Part shown: in pieces, positions 51,410-61,287 of the stretch
Layout of the letters: each line of letters begins with the position of its first letter
Numbering within the stretch: the stretch's first letter is position 1
Assembly: GCF_001648775.1 (NCBI RefSeq)
Contig: NZ_LVEJ01000003.1
Coordinates: 186,001 to 250,000 of the forward strand
Length of the DNA stretch: 64,000 nucleotides
Source of the DNA: Pseudomonas fluorescens
GTDB taxonomy: Bacteria > Pseudomonadota > Gammaproteobacteria > Pseudomonadales > Pseudomonadaceae
Reading direction: 5' to 3'
Notes under the pieces: model-generated
What the model saw: the letters and a program-made list of their open reading frames with translations, nothing else
Database searches by the model: none
Told to the model about the DNA's origin: nothing
Program-made: the position numbers and the translations under genes

Positions 51410-51951
51410 GTACGGCCTCTTACCCGTTGTCGTATCAGCCATTCAATGGCAAACATCAGGCCGATCAATCCATAGGAGATCAGGCCGGTGTACAACATCC
51501 ACCAATTCAGCGGCGCCCACAGGGTCAGGAGGGCGGCGCACAAACCGTTGCAGAAGAAAAACACACTCCAGGCCACAGTGACCTTTCGCGTATAGCGAAC
51601 CGCAATGTCCGGCAACTGCGGCTCACGCAGGCGCGCCAGGCGCTCGACCATCGGCGGGCCGTATTTCAGGCTCAGGCTGAACAGCACCAGCATGAAACCG
51701 CTGATCAACACCGGGTACCAGCGCAGCAGCAACGGACTGTCGAACAGCGCCAACAACCCGCAGAAAATGATCGCCACACAGGCCATCCACAGGCTGCCGG
51801 GCTTGCGCTCGCCGGTCAGCGCCCGCGCCAGCCACAAACCGCCCAGCAGCAGCCCGAACTGCCACGGAGCAAAATGCTCCATGCCGAAATACACCGCAAA
51901 GGGGTACAGCAGGCCGGCCAGCAGCAGGCCGAGGCCGATCAATCGGCTCAT
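51406..51951 (-). CDS. apeG: COG4648 membrane protein of aryl polyene cluster, ApeG type
   Basis: A 181-aa integral membrane protein with about five or six helices (LIGLGLLLAGLLYPFAVYF, MACVAIIFCGLLALFD, WYPVLISGFMLVLFSLSL). It corresponds by place and family to ApeG, whose function is not established. It overlaps the ACP gene upstream by 4 nt and the ligase gene downstream by 4 nt. Confidence 0.82.
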   Translation of the reverse strand: MSRLIGLGLLLAGLLYPFAVYFGMEHFAPWQFGLLLGGLWLARALTGERKPGSLWMACVAIIFCGLLALFDSPLLLRWYPVLISGFMLVLFSLSLKYGPPMVERLARLREPQLPDIAVRYTRKVTVAWSVFFFCNGLCAALLTLWAPLNWWMLYTGLISYGLIGLMFAIEWLIRQRVRGRT

Positions 51952-52202
51952 GCGGCCGGTTGAACCAGACGGTAAACCGCCTCGACCACGTCACCGACGG
52001 TGCGCACCGATTTGAACTCTTCGGCGGCGATTTTCTTGCCGGTCTGACGTTTGATGTGATCGATCAGGTCGACGGCGTCGATGCTGTCGATTTCCAGATC
52101 CTGATACAGGTTGGATTCCAGGCTCACGCGGGCCGGATCCAGTTCGAACAGCTCGACCAGGGCATCGCGCAGGGTGTTGAAAATGTCGTCACGAGTTTGC
52201 AT
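51948..52202 (-). CDS. apeF: acyl carrier protein, ApeF type
   Basis: An 84-aa acyl carrier protein with the phosphopantetheine Ser in LEIDSIDAVDLIDH. It holds the starter or the growing polyene for the synthases. It lies 9 nt after the first ACP gene and overlaps apeG. Assignment of which ACP takes the starter cannot be made from sequence. Confidence 0.88.
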   Translation of the reverse strand: MQTRDDIFNTLRDALVELFELDPARVSLESNLYQDLEIDSIDAVDLIDHIKRQTGKKIAAEEFKSVRTVGDVVEAVYRLVQPAA

Positions 52203-52211
52203 GGTCCGGTC

Positions 52212-52487
52212 TCAAGCTGCCTGTTTTGCCGTGACGAACGCCGCAAGGCTCGCCACGTTGGTGAAATGGTTACGGGTGTCTTTGGCATCGGCATCGATCT
52301 TGATGCCGTATTTTTTCTGGATCGCCAGACCCAGTTCCAGCGCGTCGACGGAATCCAGGCCGAGGCCTTCGCCGAACAGCGTCTGCTCGTCGCCGATGTC
52401 GTCGGCGCTGATGTCTTCGAGGCCGAGGGCGTCGATGATCAGCAGTTTGATGTCATGCAGCAGGCTATGAGTGTTCAGATCGCTCAT
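52212..52487 (-). CDS. apeE: acyl carrier protein, ApeE type
   Basis: A 91-aa acyl carrier protein with the attachment Ser in GLGLDSVDALELGLAI. The start is the ATG of MSDLNTH, overlapping the acyltransferase stop by 23 nt. Two distinct ACPs in tandem are a hallmark of APE clusters. Confidence 0.88.
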   Translation of the reverse strand: MSDLNTHSLLHDIKLLIIDALGLEDISADDIGDEQTLFGEGLGLDSVDALELGLAIQKKYGIKIDADAKDTRNHFTNVASLAAFVTAKQAA

Positions 52488-53277
52488 CTTCGGCGAGCTC
52501 CTTGATAAAGTAAGAATGCAAATAATCGTTGAGCTTGCGCGAGGCTTGTGGGGCTGGCCCCTGCGCGGCAAAGGTCTGTGGGTCTATATCGGCGCCGACG
52601 CGAAAACTGAAGTGCACACGGCGGCTGGGAATCCGGTACCACGGTTCGGCTTTGGTCAATGTGGTCGGGCTGACCTTGATCATCACCGGCGTGAGGATTT
52701 TCGCACCGCGCAGGGCAATCGCTGCCGCCCCCCGATGAAAGGCCGGTGCCTGTCCCGGTTGGGTGCGCGTGCCTTCGGGGAAAATGATCAGCGTCTGACC
52801 GTTTTGCAGGGATTGAGCGGCGGCATCGAGCATGTCCATGCTGCCGTCGTTGCTGATGTACTCGGTGCTGCGCAGCGGGCCGCGCGTGAAGGGGTTTTCC
52901 CACAGGCTTTTCTTCACCACGCAATTGGCCTGGCGCACCAGGCCGATCAGAAACACCACGTCGATCAGCGACGGGTGGTTGGCGATGATCATCTGCCCCG
53001 GTCGGCCCAGGCGTTCAGCGCCCTGGATGTCATAGGTCAACACGCCGGTGCGGGCCATGAATCGCACGAAAAACCAGAACAGCCGACTGACGGTCTGCCG
53101 CGCGCGCTGGCGATGTGCGAGGGCGTCACCGGGCAGGCAGCCCAGCAGCGGGAACACCAGCACGCGCAGGCACAGCCCGCCGAGCCCGAACAGAGCGAAG
53201 CTTGCTGCGGTGGCCAGCAGGCGCCAGTAATAGGCGTCGCGGTTTTTCTCGGTCACGGGTTGCGTTGCCAGGTCCAT
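52465..53277 (-). CDS. apeD: 1-acyl-glycerol-phosphate acyltransferase-like protein, ApeD type
   Basis: A 270-aa PlsC-type acyltransferase. An N-terminal hydrophobic region (WRLLATAASFALFGLGGLCL, LVFPLLG) precedes the NHPSLIDVV block (HX4D) and FPEGTRTQPG. It likely transfers an acyl chain to a glycerolipid acceptor in making the lipid-anchored polyene. The start [11 protein letters not shown] overlaps the end of apeC by 25 nt. Confidence 0.85.
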   Translation of the reverse strand: MDLATQPVTEKNRDAYYWRLLATAASFALFGLGGLCLRVLVFPLLGCLPGDALAHRQRARQTVSRLFWFFVRFMARTGVLTYDIQGAERLGRPGQMIIANHPSLIDVVFLIGLVRQANCVVKKSLWENPFTRGPLRSTEYISNDGSMDMLDAAAQSLQNGQTLIIFPEGTRTQPGQAPAFHRGAAAIALRGAKILTPVMIKVSPTTLTKAEPWYRIPSRRVHFSFRVGADIDPQTFAAQGPAPQASRKLNDYLHSYFIKELAEDERSEHS

Positions 53278-53978
53278 ACACGATTTTTCCAGGCATGTTG
53301 GCAAAGGGGTTGCTGGCCGAGCAGGGTGCGCAACAGATTCAGCGCGTGGGGCCAGTGCGCTTTTGACCGTGTTTGTGTGGTGCTGTTCAGGGTCAGCCGC
53401 CAGTCGGTACCTGGGGTGAGCAACAGGCCGAGCGCATAAGGAAACGGCACGTCGTCGATCCATGCCGAGTACGCTGCGGGCGGCTGTTCTTCGGTGATCA
53501 CCAGCAACACTGCCGGGGCACCTTCATTGAGCAGCGCCGCGGCTTCGAGCATGCCGTTTTCGAGACCGTCGCCAGCGGCGGCAATGGCGGTCATTTCACT
53601 GGTTTCGCCGCGCATGATCGACCACAGACCAATGATTGCGTTGTGCACCGACAGGCTGAACTGCGTCGGCGACAGCGGTTGCTCGTTGGCCAGATCGCTG
53701 AGGATCTCGTAGGTGCGCGGGGTTTCGCCGTGGCGCGAGACGAAGACCAAGGGCAGATTCTCCCGTCCGTCGGCGAGTGGCCAGCCAACGCTGAACGCCA
53801 TGCGCGCCAGGCGACTGAGGCGGCGGCGCTGCATGGCCGGCAAAAACGACACATCGGGCGCGGCATCACTGCTCTGGAGCACGACCGGTTGTCGGCTCCA
53901 GGCCTGCCAGGCGTCCACGCTGTCGAGCCCGGGGGCCCACGCGCGCCATTGGGCGATGTTGAAGTTGATCACGGACAT
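53253..53978 (-). CDS. apeC: ketosynthase-like chain-length factor, ApeC type
   Basis: A 241-aa protein of the truncated ketoacyl-synthase N-terminal family. The region where an active ketosynthase has its Cys reads [15 protein letters not shown], without Cys, and no C-terminal His motifs are present. It is therefore probably a chain-length factor partner of ApeO rather than a catalyst. First gene of the operon, about 80 nt downstream of the predicted start of transcription. Confidence 0.8.
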   Translation of the reverse strand: MSVINFNIAQWRAWAPGLDSVDAWQAWSRQPVVLQSSDAAPDVSFLPAMQRRRLSRLARMAFSVGWPLADGRENLPLVFVSRHGETPRTYEILSDLANEQPLSPTQFSLSVHNAIIGLWSIMRGETSEMTAIAAAGDGLENGMLEAAALLNEGAPAVLLVITEEQPPAAYSAWIDDVPFPYALGLLLTPGTDWRLTLNSTTQTRSKAHWPHALNLLRTLLGQQPLCQHAWKNRVWTWQRNP

Positions 53979-54066
53979 TCATCCCGCCCCTGCGGGCATG
54001 TGTTGACGCATTGAGTCGCCCAAGCCGCGGCAGGCCTGACGTGGCGCATGGCGCCGGGTGGCGCGC

Positions 54067-54095
54067 ATTATCCCGGTGCGAGGAGTGTGTAGCAA
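54067..54095 (-). promoter_or_regulatory. sigma70 promoter of the APE operon
   Basis: On the minus strand TTGCTA (54095-54090) and GATAAT (54072-54067) are separated by exactly 17 nt. It lies about 90 nt upstream of the first APE gene, inside the 356-nt divergent gap with the parA-like gene. Confidence 0.6.
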
Positions 54096-54103
54096 ATGCT
54101 GGT

Positions 54104-54126
54104 TACATTTTGCGCAATGAAATGTA
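54104..54126. promoter_or_regulatory. dyad next to the APE promoter, candidate operator
   Basis: Perfect 7-bp arms TACATTT and AAATGTA are separated by 9 nt and enclose an inner palindrome TTGCGCAA. The dyad begins 8 bp upstream of the -35 box of the APE promoter. The symmetry suits a dimeric regulator. Nothing else is seen in the rest of this gap up to 54334. Confidence 0.45.
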
Positions 54127-54334
54127 CCGATTGGTTCGCTGGAAAAATGTCACTTGGCCATTATCCAGATTATCAGCGGCCTGTCTGTCGGCTATCTCGG
54201 CGATCAGTGGCAGTTTTTGCGGCGGCTGCCCGCGGATATTTGCACCTGACTCTGTAGTCCATGTCCATGAAGGTAGCGAAGCGAGGCTGAGCGCATCTAC
54301 ACTCGGTCATTCTTTGATACACGGAGGTTTGGTC

Positions 54335-55105
54335 ATGCGGCGCGTGGTGTTCAATCAGAAAGGTGGCGTAGGCAAATCCAGCATTGCCTGCAATCTGGCG
54401 GCGGTCAGTGCCAGCGAGGGCTATCGCACGTTGTTGGTGGATCTCGATGCCCAGGCCAATTCCACTCAGTATCTGACCGGGCTCACCGGCAACGACATCC
54501 CGATGGGCATTGCCGACTTCTTCAAACAGACGCTGTCGTCGGGGCCGTTCTCCAAGAAGAATCAGGCGGACATCTACGAAACTCCGTTCGACAACCTGCA
54601 CATCATCACGGCGACCGCTGAACTGGCCGACCTGCAGCCCAAGCTTGAGGCCAAGCACAAGATCAACAAGCTGCGAAAGTTGCTGGATGAGCTGTCCGAA
54701 GATTACGACCGGATTTACCTCGATACGCCACCGGCGCTGAATTTCTATGCGGTGTCGGCGCTGATTGCCGCTGATCGGGTATTGATTCCCTTCGATTGCG
54801 ACAGCTTCTCGCGTCAGGCGCTTTACGGCCTGATCGCGGAAATCGAAGAACTCAAGGACGACCACAACGAAGGCCTGGAAGTCGAAGGCATTGTGGTCAA
54901 TCAGTTTCAGGCGCGGGCGAGCCTGCCGCAGCAGATTCTCGATGAATTGATCGCCGAAGGTTTGCCGGTGCTGCCGGTGTACCTCACCAGTTCGGTGCGC
55001 ATGCGCGAATCACACCAGGCCAGCATGCCGCTGATCCACCTCGACCCGCGCCACAAACTGACCCAGCAGTTCGTCGAACTGCACAATCTGCTCGAAGATC
55101 ACTGA
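54335..55105 (+). CDS. ParA-family ATPase (orphan)
   Basis: A 256-aa protein with the deviant Walker A KGGVGKSS ([13 protein letters not shown]), Walker A' [12 protein letters not shown] and [12 protein letters not shown]. These are typical of ParA/Soj/MinD-type ATPases that position cargo on the nucleoid or at poles. The ATG at 54335 has GGAGG 7 nt upstream; the much longer frame before it is noncoding. No parB or par site is visible nearby. Similar stand-alone ParA genes occur in Pseudomonas; the cargo is unknown. Confidence 0.88.
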   Translation: MRRVVFNQKGGVGKSSIACNLAAVSASEGYRTLLVDLDAQANSTQYLTGLTGNDIPMGIADFFKQTLSSGPFSKKNQADIYETPFDNLHIITATAELADLQPKLEAKHKINKLRKLLDELSEDYDRIYLDTPPALNFYAVSALIAADRVLIPFDCDSFSRQALYGLIAEIEELKDDHNEGLEVEGIVVNQFQARASLPQQILDELIAEGLPVLPVYLTSSVRMRESHQASMPLIHLDPRHKLTQQFVELHNLLEDH

Positions 55106-55130
55106 TCTCCCGGACTGCACCTGACCCCCA

Positions 55131-55219
55131 GTGGGAGCGAGCCTGCTCGCGAAGAGGCCGGTACATTCAACATCTCTGTTGACTGACCGGACGCCTTCGC
55201 GAGCAGGCTCGCTCCCACA
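55131..55219. repeat. REP pair in inverted orientation (REPIN)
   Basis: REP cores at 55131-55153 and 55196-55219, about 42 nt apart, fill the convergent gap between the ParA-like gene and trxC. Confidence 0.9.
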
Positions 55220-55236
55220 ATTGGATTTGTGTTGGG

Positions 55237-55671
55237 TCAGATGCCTTGACTACGCAGCCACGCCATCAGCTGCGGCAGCGGCAACGCACCACTTTGCCGT
55301 GCCACTTCCCGGCCGTTCTTGAACAGAATCAGACTCGGAATCGAGCGAATCCCCAACTGCGCCGACAACTGCTGATTTGTCTCGCTATCAAGCTTGGCCA
55401 AGCGGCACTTGCCCGCCAACTGCGCCGCCGCCTGCTCGAACACCGGCGCAAACGACTTGCACGGCCCACACCACTGCGCCCAGACATCCACCAACAGCGG
55501 CAGATCGCCTTTGATCTGGCTGGCGTAGTCGCCTTGCTTGAGTTCGAAAGGTTTGTTCAGCAACACCGCGGATTTGCAGCGACCGCATTTGGGCTGATCG
55601 GTGAGACGCTCGGACGGGATGCGGTTGAGGCCGTTGCAGGAGGGGCAGGGGATGAGGAGTGGGTCGGTCAT
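55237..55671 (-). CDS. trxC: thioredoxin 2
   Basis: A 144-aa thioredoxin with an N-terminal zinc ribbon (CPSC and CGRC) and the redox motif WCGPC in WAQWCGPCKS. The extra zinc domain separates TrxC from TrxA and is linked to oxidative stress defence. Length and layout fit the E. coli protein. Located convergent to the ParA gene. Confidence 0.95.
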   Translation of the reverse strand: MTDPLLIPCPSCNGLNRIPSERLTDQPKCGRCKSAVLLNKPFELKQGDYASQIKGDLPLLVDVWAQWCGPCKSFAPVFEQAAAQLAGKCRLAKLDSETNQQLSAQLGIRSIPSLILFKNGREVARQSGALPLPQLMAWLRSQGI

Positions 55672-55742
55672 GATGGGCTCTCAGGCAGGAAGTCTATGAG
55701 ACTGATCTGGAGGCAAAGTCGCGATTATCAAGGAATTGATCT

Positions 55743-55780
55743 GTAGGTCATTACCTTCCTCAGTTGAGGAAAGGGCCTAC
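55743..55780. promoter_or_regulatory. imperfect hairpin between trxC and the HigA-like gene
   Basis: Nested inverted repeats (outer GTAGG/CCTAC, inner TTCCTC/GAGGAA around AGTT) lie in the short divergent region. It could be an operator for the downstream HTH protein. No T run follows, so it is unlikely to be a terminator. Confidence 0.35.
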
Positions 55781-55859
55781 GCACGTCTGCGCGGAGGCTG
55801 ACTATCTGTATTTCATCTAATCGGTCATCTTGTGCAGACCTGAGCGAAATGCCATTCCT

Positions 55860-56381
55860 ATGAACGCCAAGAAAGTTAAACGCCTTCCACTCTCGGAGCT
55901 TCTGAAGGGCTCTGAATATCTAAAATCCTTAAATGCCCACACGGTTTGTTCTCTCGCCGGGGGCTCTGTTGGATTTGAGAATGTTTGGATTGATTCCGGC
56001 GCGGACCAAAATCCGGGGCTCTTTCCTCGCTCGCTGCATCGGCCAGAAAACGAAGACGACTACGATGCCTTGGTATTGGCAGTCGACGAACTGCTGGAAA
56101 TTACCGGCGATGACGAGTCTCATCCGTTGATGAGCTTGGTGGATATCATTGGTGACTGGATTGAAGAATGGGATCAAACGCATCACCCGGTCCCAAAACC
56201 TCCGGGTTTTGAAGTATTGGGATATCTGATGCGTGAGCATGGTTTGACCCAGAGCGACTTGCCTGGAGTGGGCACTCAGTCAGTCGTCTCTGAGATCCTG
56301 AGCGGCAAGCGGCAACTAAACCTGCGACAGGTTCGATGGTTGGCTGAGTACTTCAAGCTGCCTGTAGACGTGTTTAACTAG
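55860..56381 (+). CDS. HigA-type antitoxin-like HTH regulator with N-terminal extension
   Basis: A 173-aa protein. Residues about 65-173 match HigA-family antitoxins: a helical dimer part (DELLEITGDDESHPLMSLVDIIGDWIEEW) and a C-terminal XRE-type helix-turn-helix (HGLTQSDLPGVGTQSVVSEILSGKRQLNLRQ). The first 60 residues do not belong to that family and are not recognised. No RelE/HigB toxin gene is adjacent on either side, so it is an orphan. The sequence is more AT-rich than neighbours, suggesting transfer. The ribosome site is weak. Confidence 0.7.
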   Translation: MNAKKVKRLPLSELLKGSEYLKSLNAHTVCSLAGGSVGFENVWIDSGADQNPGLFPRSLHRPENEDDYDALVLAVDELLEITGDDESHPLMSLVDIIGDWIEEWDQTHHPVPKPPGFEVLGYLMREHGLTQSDLPGVGTQSVVSEILSGKRQLNLRQVRWLAEYFKLPVDVFN

Positions 56382-56387
56382 GCCGCC

Positions 56388-57899
<1,512 letters not shown>

Positions 57900-60800
57900 T
57901 TAGTCGAGTTTGGCCGGCGGCGGCTCTTGCAGCGGTTTCTGATCGTCGGCGACCGGCACGATGGTTTTCGTTTCCGGCTCGATCGGCACCATCTTGTATT
58001 CCTGGCCGTGCAGGTTCTTCAGGTAAACCTCCATCTGGCGGAACGAGATGTTGATGTGCTGCTTCTTGAACTCACGGTTGATGAAGCGGTTGACCTCATC
58101 GAGCACCGGGTTACGGTCGCCAAGGTCGCGCACGTGCATGCGCAACTCGTGGTCGAGGGTGCTTTCGCCGAAGTTGAGGAAGTACACGTGCGGCTCGGGT
58201 TCCTTGAGTACACGCGGGTTCTCGCGGGCCGCCTTGAGCAGCAGTTCCTTGACCAGATCCAGGTCCGAGCCGTAATCGACGCCGAGTTTCAGCGTGACGC
58301 GGGTGATGGTGTCGGTCAGCGACCAGTTGATCAGTTGCCCGGTGATGAACGTCTTGTTCGGGACAATGATGTCCTTGCGGTCGAAGTCGGTGATGGTCGT
58401 GGCGCGGATGCGGATCTTGCTTACCGTGCCCGAGAGGTTGCCGATGGTGATGGTGTCACCGATGCGCACCGGGCGTTCGAAGAGGATCATGATGCCGGAG
58501 ATGAAGTTCGCAAAGATCTCCTGCATGCCGAAACCGAGGCCGACCGACAGCGCCGCCACCAGCCATTGCAACTTGTCCCAACTCACACCGAGGGTCGACA
58601 GGGTCGAGACGAAACCGACGCCGGCAATCACATACGACAGCAGCGTGGTGGTCGCGTAGGCACTGCCCTGCGCCAGATTGAGCTTGGACAACACAAACAC
58701 TTCGAGCAGGCCGGGCAGGTTGCGCGCGAGGGCGAAGGTAATGCCGATGATGATCAGCGCGCCGAGCATGTCGCCGATGCTGATCGGCACCATGCTCATG
58801 TTGGCGCCAGTGCCGCTGGTGTATTCGTAGAGGGTGATGTTGTCGAGGTACGAGAACACTGAAATCAGGTCCGACCAGACCCAGTACAGTGCGGCGATAA
58901 AGCCGCCGAGCAGAGCCAGACGGATCAGGCGCAGGGACTGTTCGTTGACCTTTTCGATGTCCAGTGTCGGCTCTTCGATCACCGCTTCACCGTCGCCAGC
59001 CTCTTTCGCCGCCTGACGTTTGGCCAGGGCGCGCTGGTAGGCCAGACGTCGCGCGGCAACGCTCAAGCCGCGGACGAACGTCGCTTCGATCACCAGCCAG
59101 AACATCAGCAGATAAAGAGTGTTGATCAGTCGGTCGCTGAGCTTCAGCGCGGTGTAGTAATAGCCGAAGCACACCGCCACAAACAGGGCGATCGGCAGCA
59201 AGGTGAACATCACGCCAACGGCCTTGCGGAACAGCGAGGTGTTTTCGTGAGCCGGGCTGCTGATCAGCAAACGGCTGAGCAGCCATGCCATCAGGGCGTA
59301 GCAGGTCAGCACCACCGGCATGCCGAGCACATCATCGGCCAGGGCCGCCGGTTGCAATTCGGCGACGGCAACAATGGTCACTAGCGCCATGACCACCAGA
59401 CCCAGTCGACGAATCCAGCCCTGGAGGAATTCGACCTGCGGTTTTTCCCAACGGAAGTGCAGTTCTGCCACGCCACCCGGCGCCAGAATCCGGTAAGCGG
59501 TATAGAACACCAGCCACGCCTGACCCATCTGCAGCAGTGCAGCGCCCATGTTGGTGTTCTGCCCGCGCGCATCGATCTGCAACGCCAGACCACACAAGGC
59601 CAGGCCCAGCGCCACCGGCATCGCCAACAGAATATTGATCAGAATCGCCTGCGGCGTGTGCCACTGACTGTCGCGTTTGAAGTGACCGATGTCCTGATGG
59701 ACCTTGTTCAGGCGTGAATACAGTTGTTTGCGTCGCCACAGCAAGGCACCGATCAGCAGTGCCAGCGGCAGGAACAGCAGCGGCCGCTGGGTCAGGCCGT
59801 CGGTCAGCTCGCTGAGGCTGGAGGCCCATGGCAGGGTGTCGACCTGACGCTTCAGACGCTCCGGCACCGCGCGCATCCATTCCAGGTCCAGCGGCTTGTT
59901 GCTCGGAATCCAGAACATCTGCTCATCGAGCGTCGCACGCAGACTTTGCGCGGTGCTCAGCAGTTGCTTCTGGTTGAGTTGCAGGGTGATCGACTCGTTG
60001 AGCATGGCGCTCAGTTCGCGGTTCAACCGCTCCAGCAAATCGGCGCGGGTGTTGGCCAGATCGAGCAGGTTTTTGCGCAATTGAGGGGTGACCTGCTCCG
60101 GCGGCTGAGTGGTCAGCAGGTTGTCGACATAGGCGGCCGGATTACTCAGTTGCTCACGCTGCTGGCTGACGTCGAATTGCCATAGGCGAATGTCGGCGAT
60201 CTGGTCCGCCAGATCGCGGTCGACCTTGAGCCGTGGCAGGGCTTGTTTCTGCTTGTAGAGAATCTTCGACAACAACAGGCTGCCCTTGAGCACGCTGATC
60301 TGCTCGTCCAACGCTGAATCGCTTTGGGTCAGGCTGTCGAGTTGTTGTTTGGTCTGCAGATTCTGCTGGGTGACTTCGTTGAGGCGGTCAGTGCTTTTCA
60401 GCAGATAGTCGGAGAGTTTGAGGTTGGCCGTGCTTTCGATGGCCAACAGACTGCTGCTACCGGCCTTCTGCGCTTCGATCGACTGCTGGGTCACGGTTTC
60501 CTGTGACTGTGCCAGACGCTTCTGGTTGATCAGGGTTTGCAGTTCCTGGATCTCGCGGTCGAGGCGGTCGGATTTCTCCGAGAGCAAGTCATGCTGAGCA
60601 TTGCCCAGATCCTGCAACTGGCTGTTGCCGGCCAGTTCCTGGCGGCGCAACGGGATCAGCGCATTCAGTGCCGCCAGTTCGGCATTCAACTGGTCGCGCT
60701 GCTCGGCGGTGACGGTTTTACCCGCATCCTTGCCGGATTTGAGGATGTTGTTGATCTGCTGAATGCGCGTCTGGCTGGCGGAAATTTCCGCCTGAGCACG

Positions 60801-61253
60801 TTCGGGCCGCGTCTGCGCGGTGATGATCAGGCTGTTGGCGTCGGCCAGGGCTTTTTGCAGATCACTTTGCTGGGTCGATCGATCCGTGAGGATTTGCTCG
60901 AGTTGCTGGATCGACTCCTTGGGGAAACGCTGCGCCACCGGCACCACGGCGTTGGCCTTGAGGCGCGTCAATTCGCGGGTGTTTTCAATGGTCTGCTTGG
61001 GCGCGGTCGCCAATTGCTGCTTGAGGTCGATCAGCTTCTGCTCGTAATCACGCTGATTGTTCAGTTGATTGAGCGTGTTCTGCAGGACCGTTTGCAGGCT
61101 CTTTTTATCGGCATCCGGCAGTTTGCTGTCGGCGAGTTTGTCCAGGCTGGCCTGCACGGCATCGCTGGACGGCGGTTCGGCGGCGTAAATCGGGCCGACA
61201 GTGAGACTCAGGCCCAGCAGGGCCGCGGCGAAAAAGGAGCGCAGGGTAGGCAT
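57900..61253 (-). CDS. mechanosensitive channel, MscK/KefA-like
   Basis: A 1117-aa protein with a signal peptide (RSFFAAALLGLSLTVGPIYA), then a long periplasmic coiled-coil domain (about 25-480) with repeated Gln/Leu-rich heptads. An extra set of membrane helices follows (about 490-810), and then an MscS-type pore and beta domain (about 850-1090; LSVGLGFGMQEIFANFISGIMILFERPVRIGDTI). It releases ions and solutes upon osmotic down-shock. Size and layout match MscK rather than MscS. It is followed by selO in the same direction. Confidence 0.9.
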   Translation of the reverse strand: MPTLRSFFAAALLGLSLTVGPIYAAEPPSSDAVQASLDKLADSKLPDADKKSLQTVLQNTLNQLNNQRDYEQKLIDLKQQLATAPKQTIENTRELTRLKANAVVPVAQRFPKESIQQLEQILTDRSTQQSDLQKALADANSLIITAQTRPERAQAEISASQTRIQQINNILKSGKDAGKTVTAEQRDQLNAELAALNALIPLRRQELAGNSQLQDLGNAQHDLLSEKSDRLDREIQELQTLINQKRLAQSQETVTQQSIEAQKAGSSSLLAIESTANLKLSDYLLKSTDRLNEVTQQNLQTKQQLDSLTQSDSALDEQISVLKGSLLLSKILYKQKQALPRLKVDRDLADQIADIRLWQFDVSQQREQLSNPAAYVDNLLTTQPPEQVTPQLRKNLLDLANTRADLLERLNRELSAMLNESITLQLNQKQLLSTAQSLRATLDEQMFWIPSNKPLDLEWMRAVPERLKRQVDTLPWASSLSELTDGLTQRPLLFLPLALLIGALLWRRKQLYSRLNKVHQDIGHFKRDSQWHTPQAILINILLAMPVALGLALCGLALQIDARGQNTNMGAALLQMGQAWLVFYTAYRILAPGGVAELHFRWEKPQVEFLQGWIRRLGLVVMALVTIVAVAELQPAALADDVLGMPVVLTCYALMAWLLSRLLISSPAHENTSLFRKAVGVMFTLLPIALFVAVCFGYYYTALKLSDRLINTLYLLMFWLVIEATFVRGLSVAARRLAYQRALAKRQAAKEAGDGEAVIEEPTLDIEKVNEQSLRLIRLALLGGFIAALYWVWSDLISVFSYLDNITLYEYTSGTGANMSMVPISIGDMLGALIIIGITFALARNLPGLLEVFVLSKLNLAQGSAYATTTLLSYVIAGVGFVSTLSTLGVSWDKLQWLVAALSVGLGFGMQEIFANFISGIMILFERPVRIGDTITIGNLSGTVSKIRIRATTITDFDRKDIIVPNKTFITGQLINWSLTDTITRVTLKLGVDYGSDLDLVKELLLKAARENPRVLKEPEPHVYFLNFGESTLDHELRMHVRDLGDRNPVLDEVNRFINREFKKQHINISFRQMEVYLKNLHGQEYKMVPIEPETKTIVPVADDQKPLQEPPPAKLD

Positions 61254-61287
61254 AGAGACCGGTCAAGCAAGTGAGAGTGGACGCAGT

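Noticed and set aside
54011-54334. Frame extended upstream of the ParA gene
   Set aside because: It crosses the APE promoter and dyad and lacks a family match; the ATG at 54335 has a proper ribosome site and begins the ParA fold.
55696-55746. Mini-ORF of 16 codons before the HigA-like gene, considered as a toxin remnant
   Set aside because: Too short and without resemblance to HigB/RelE.
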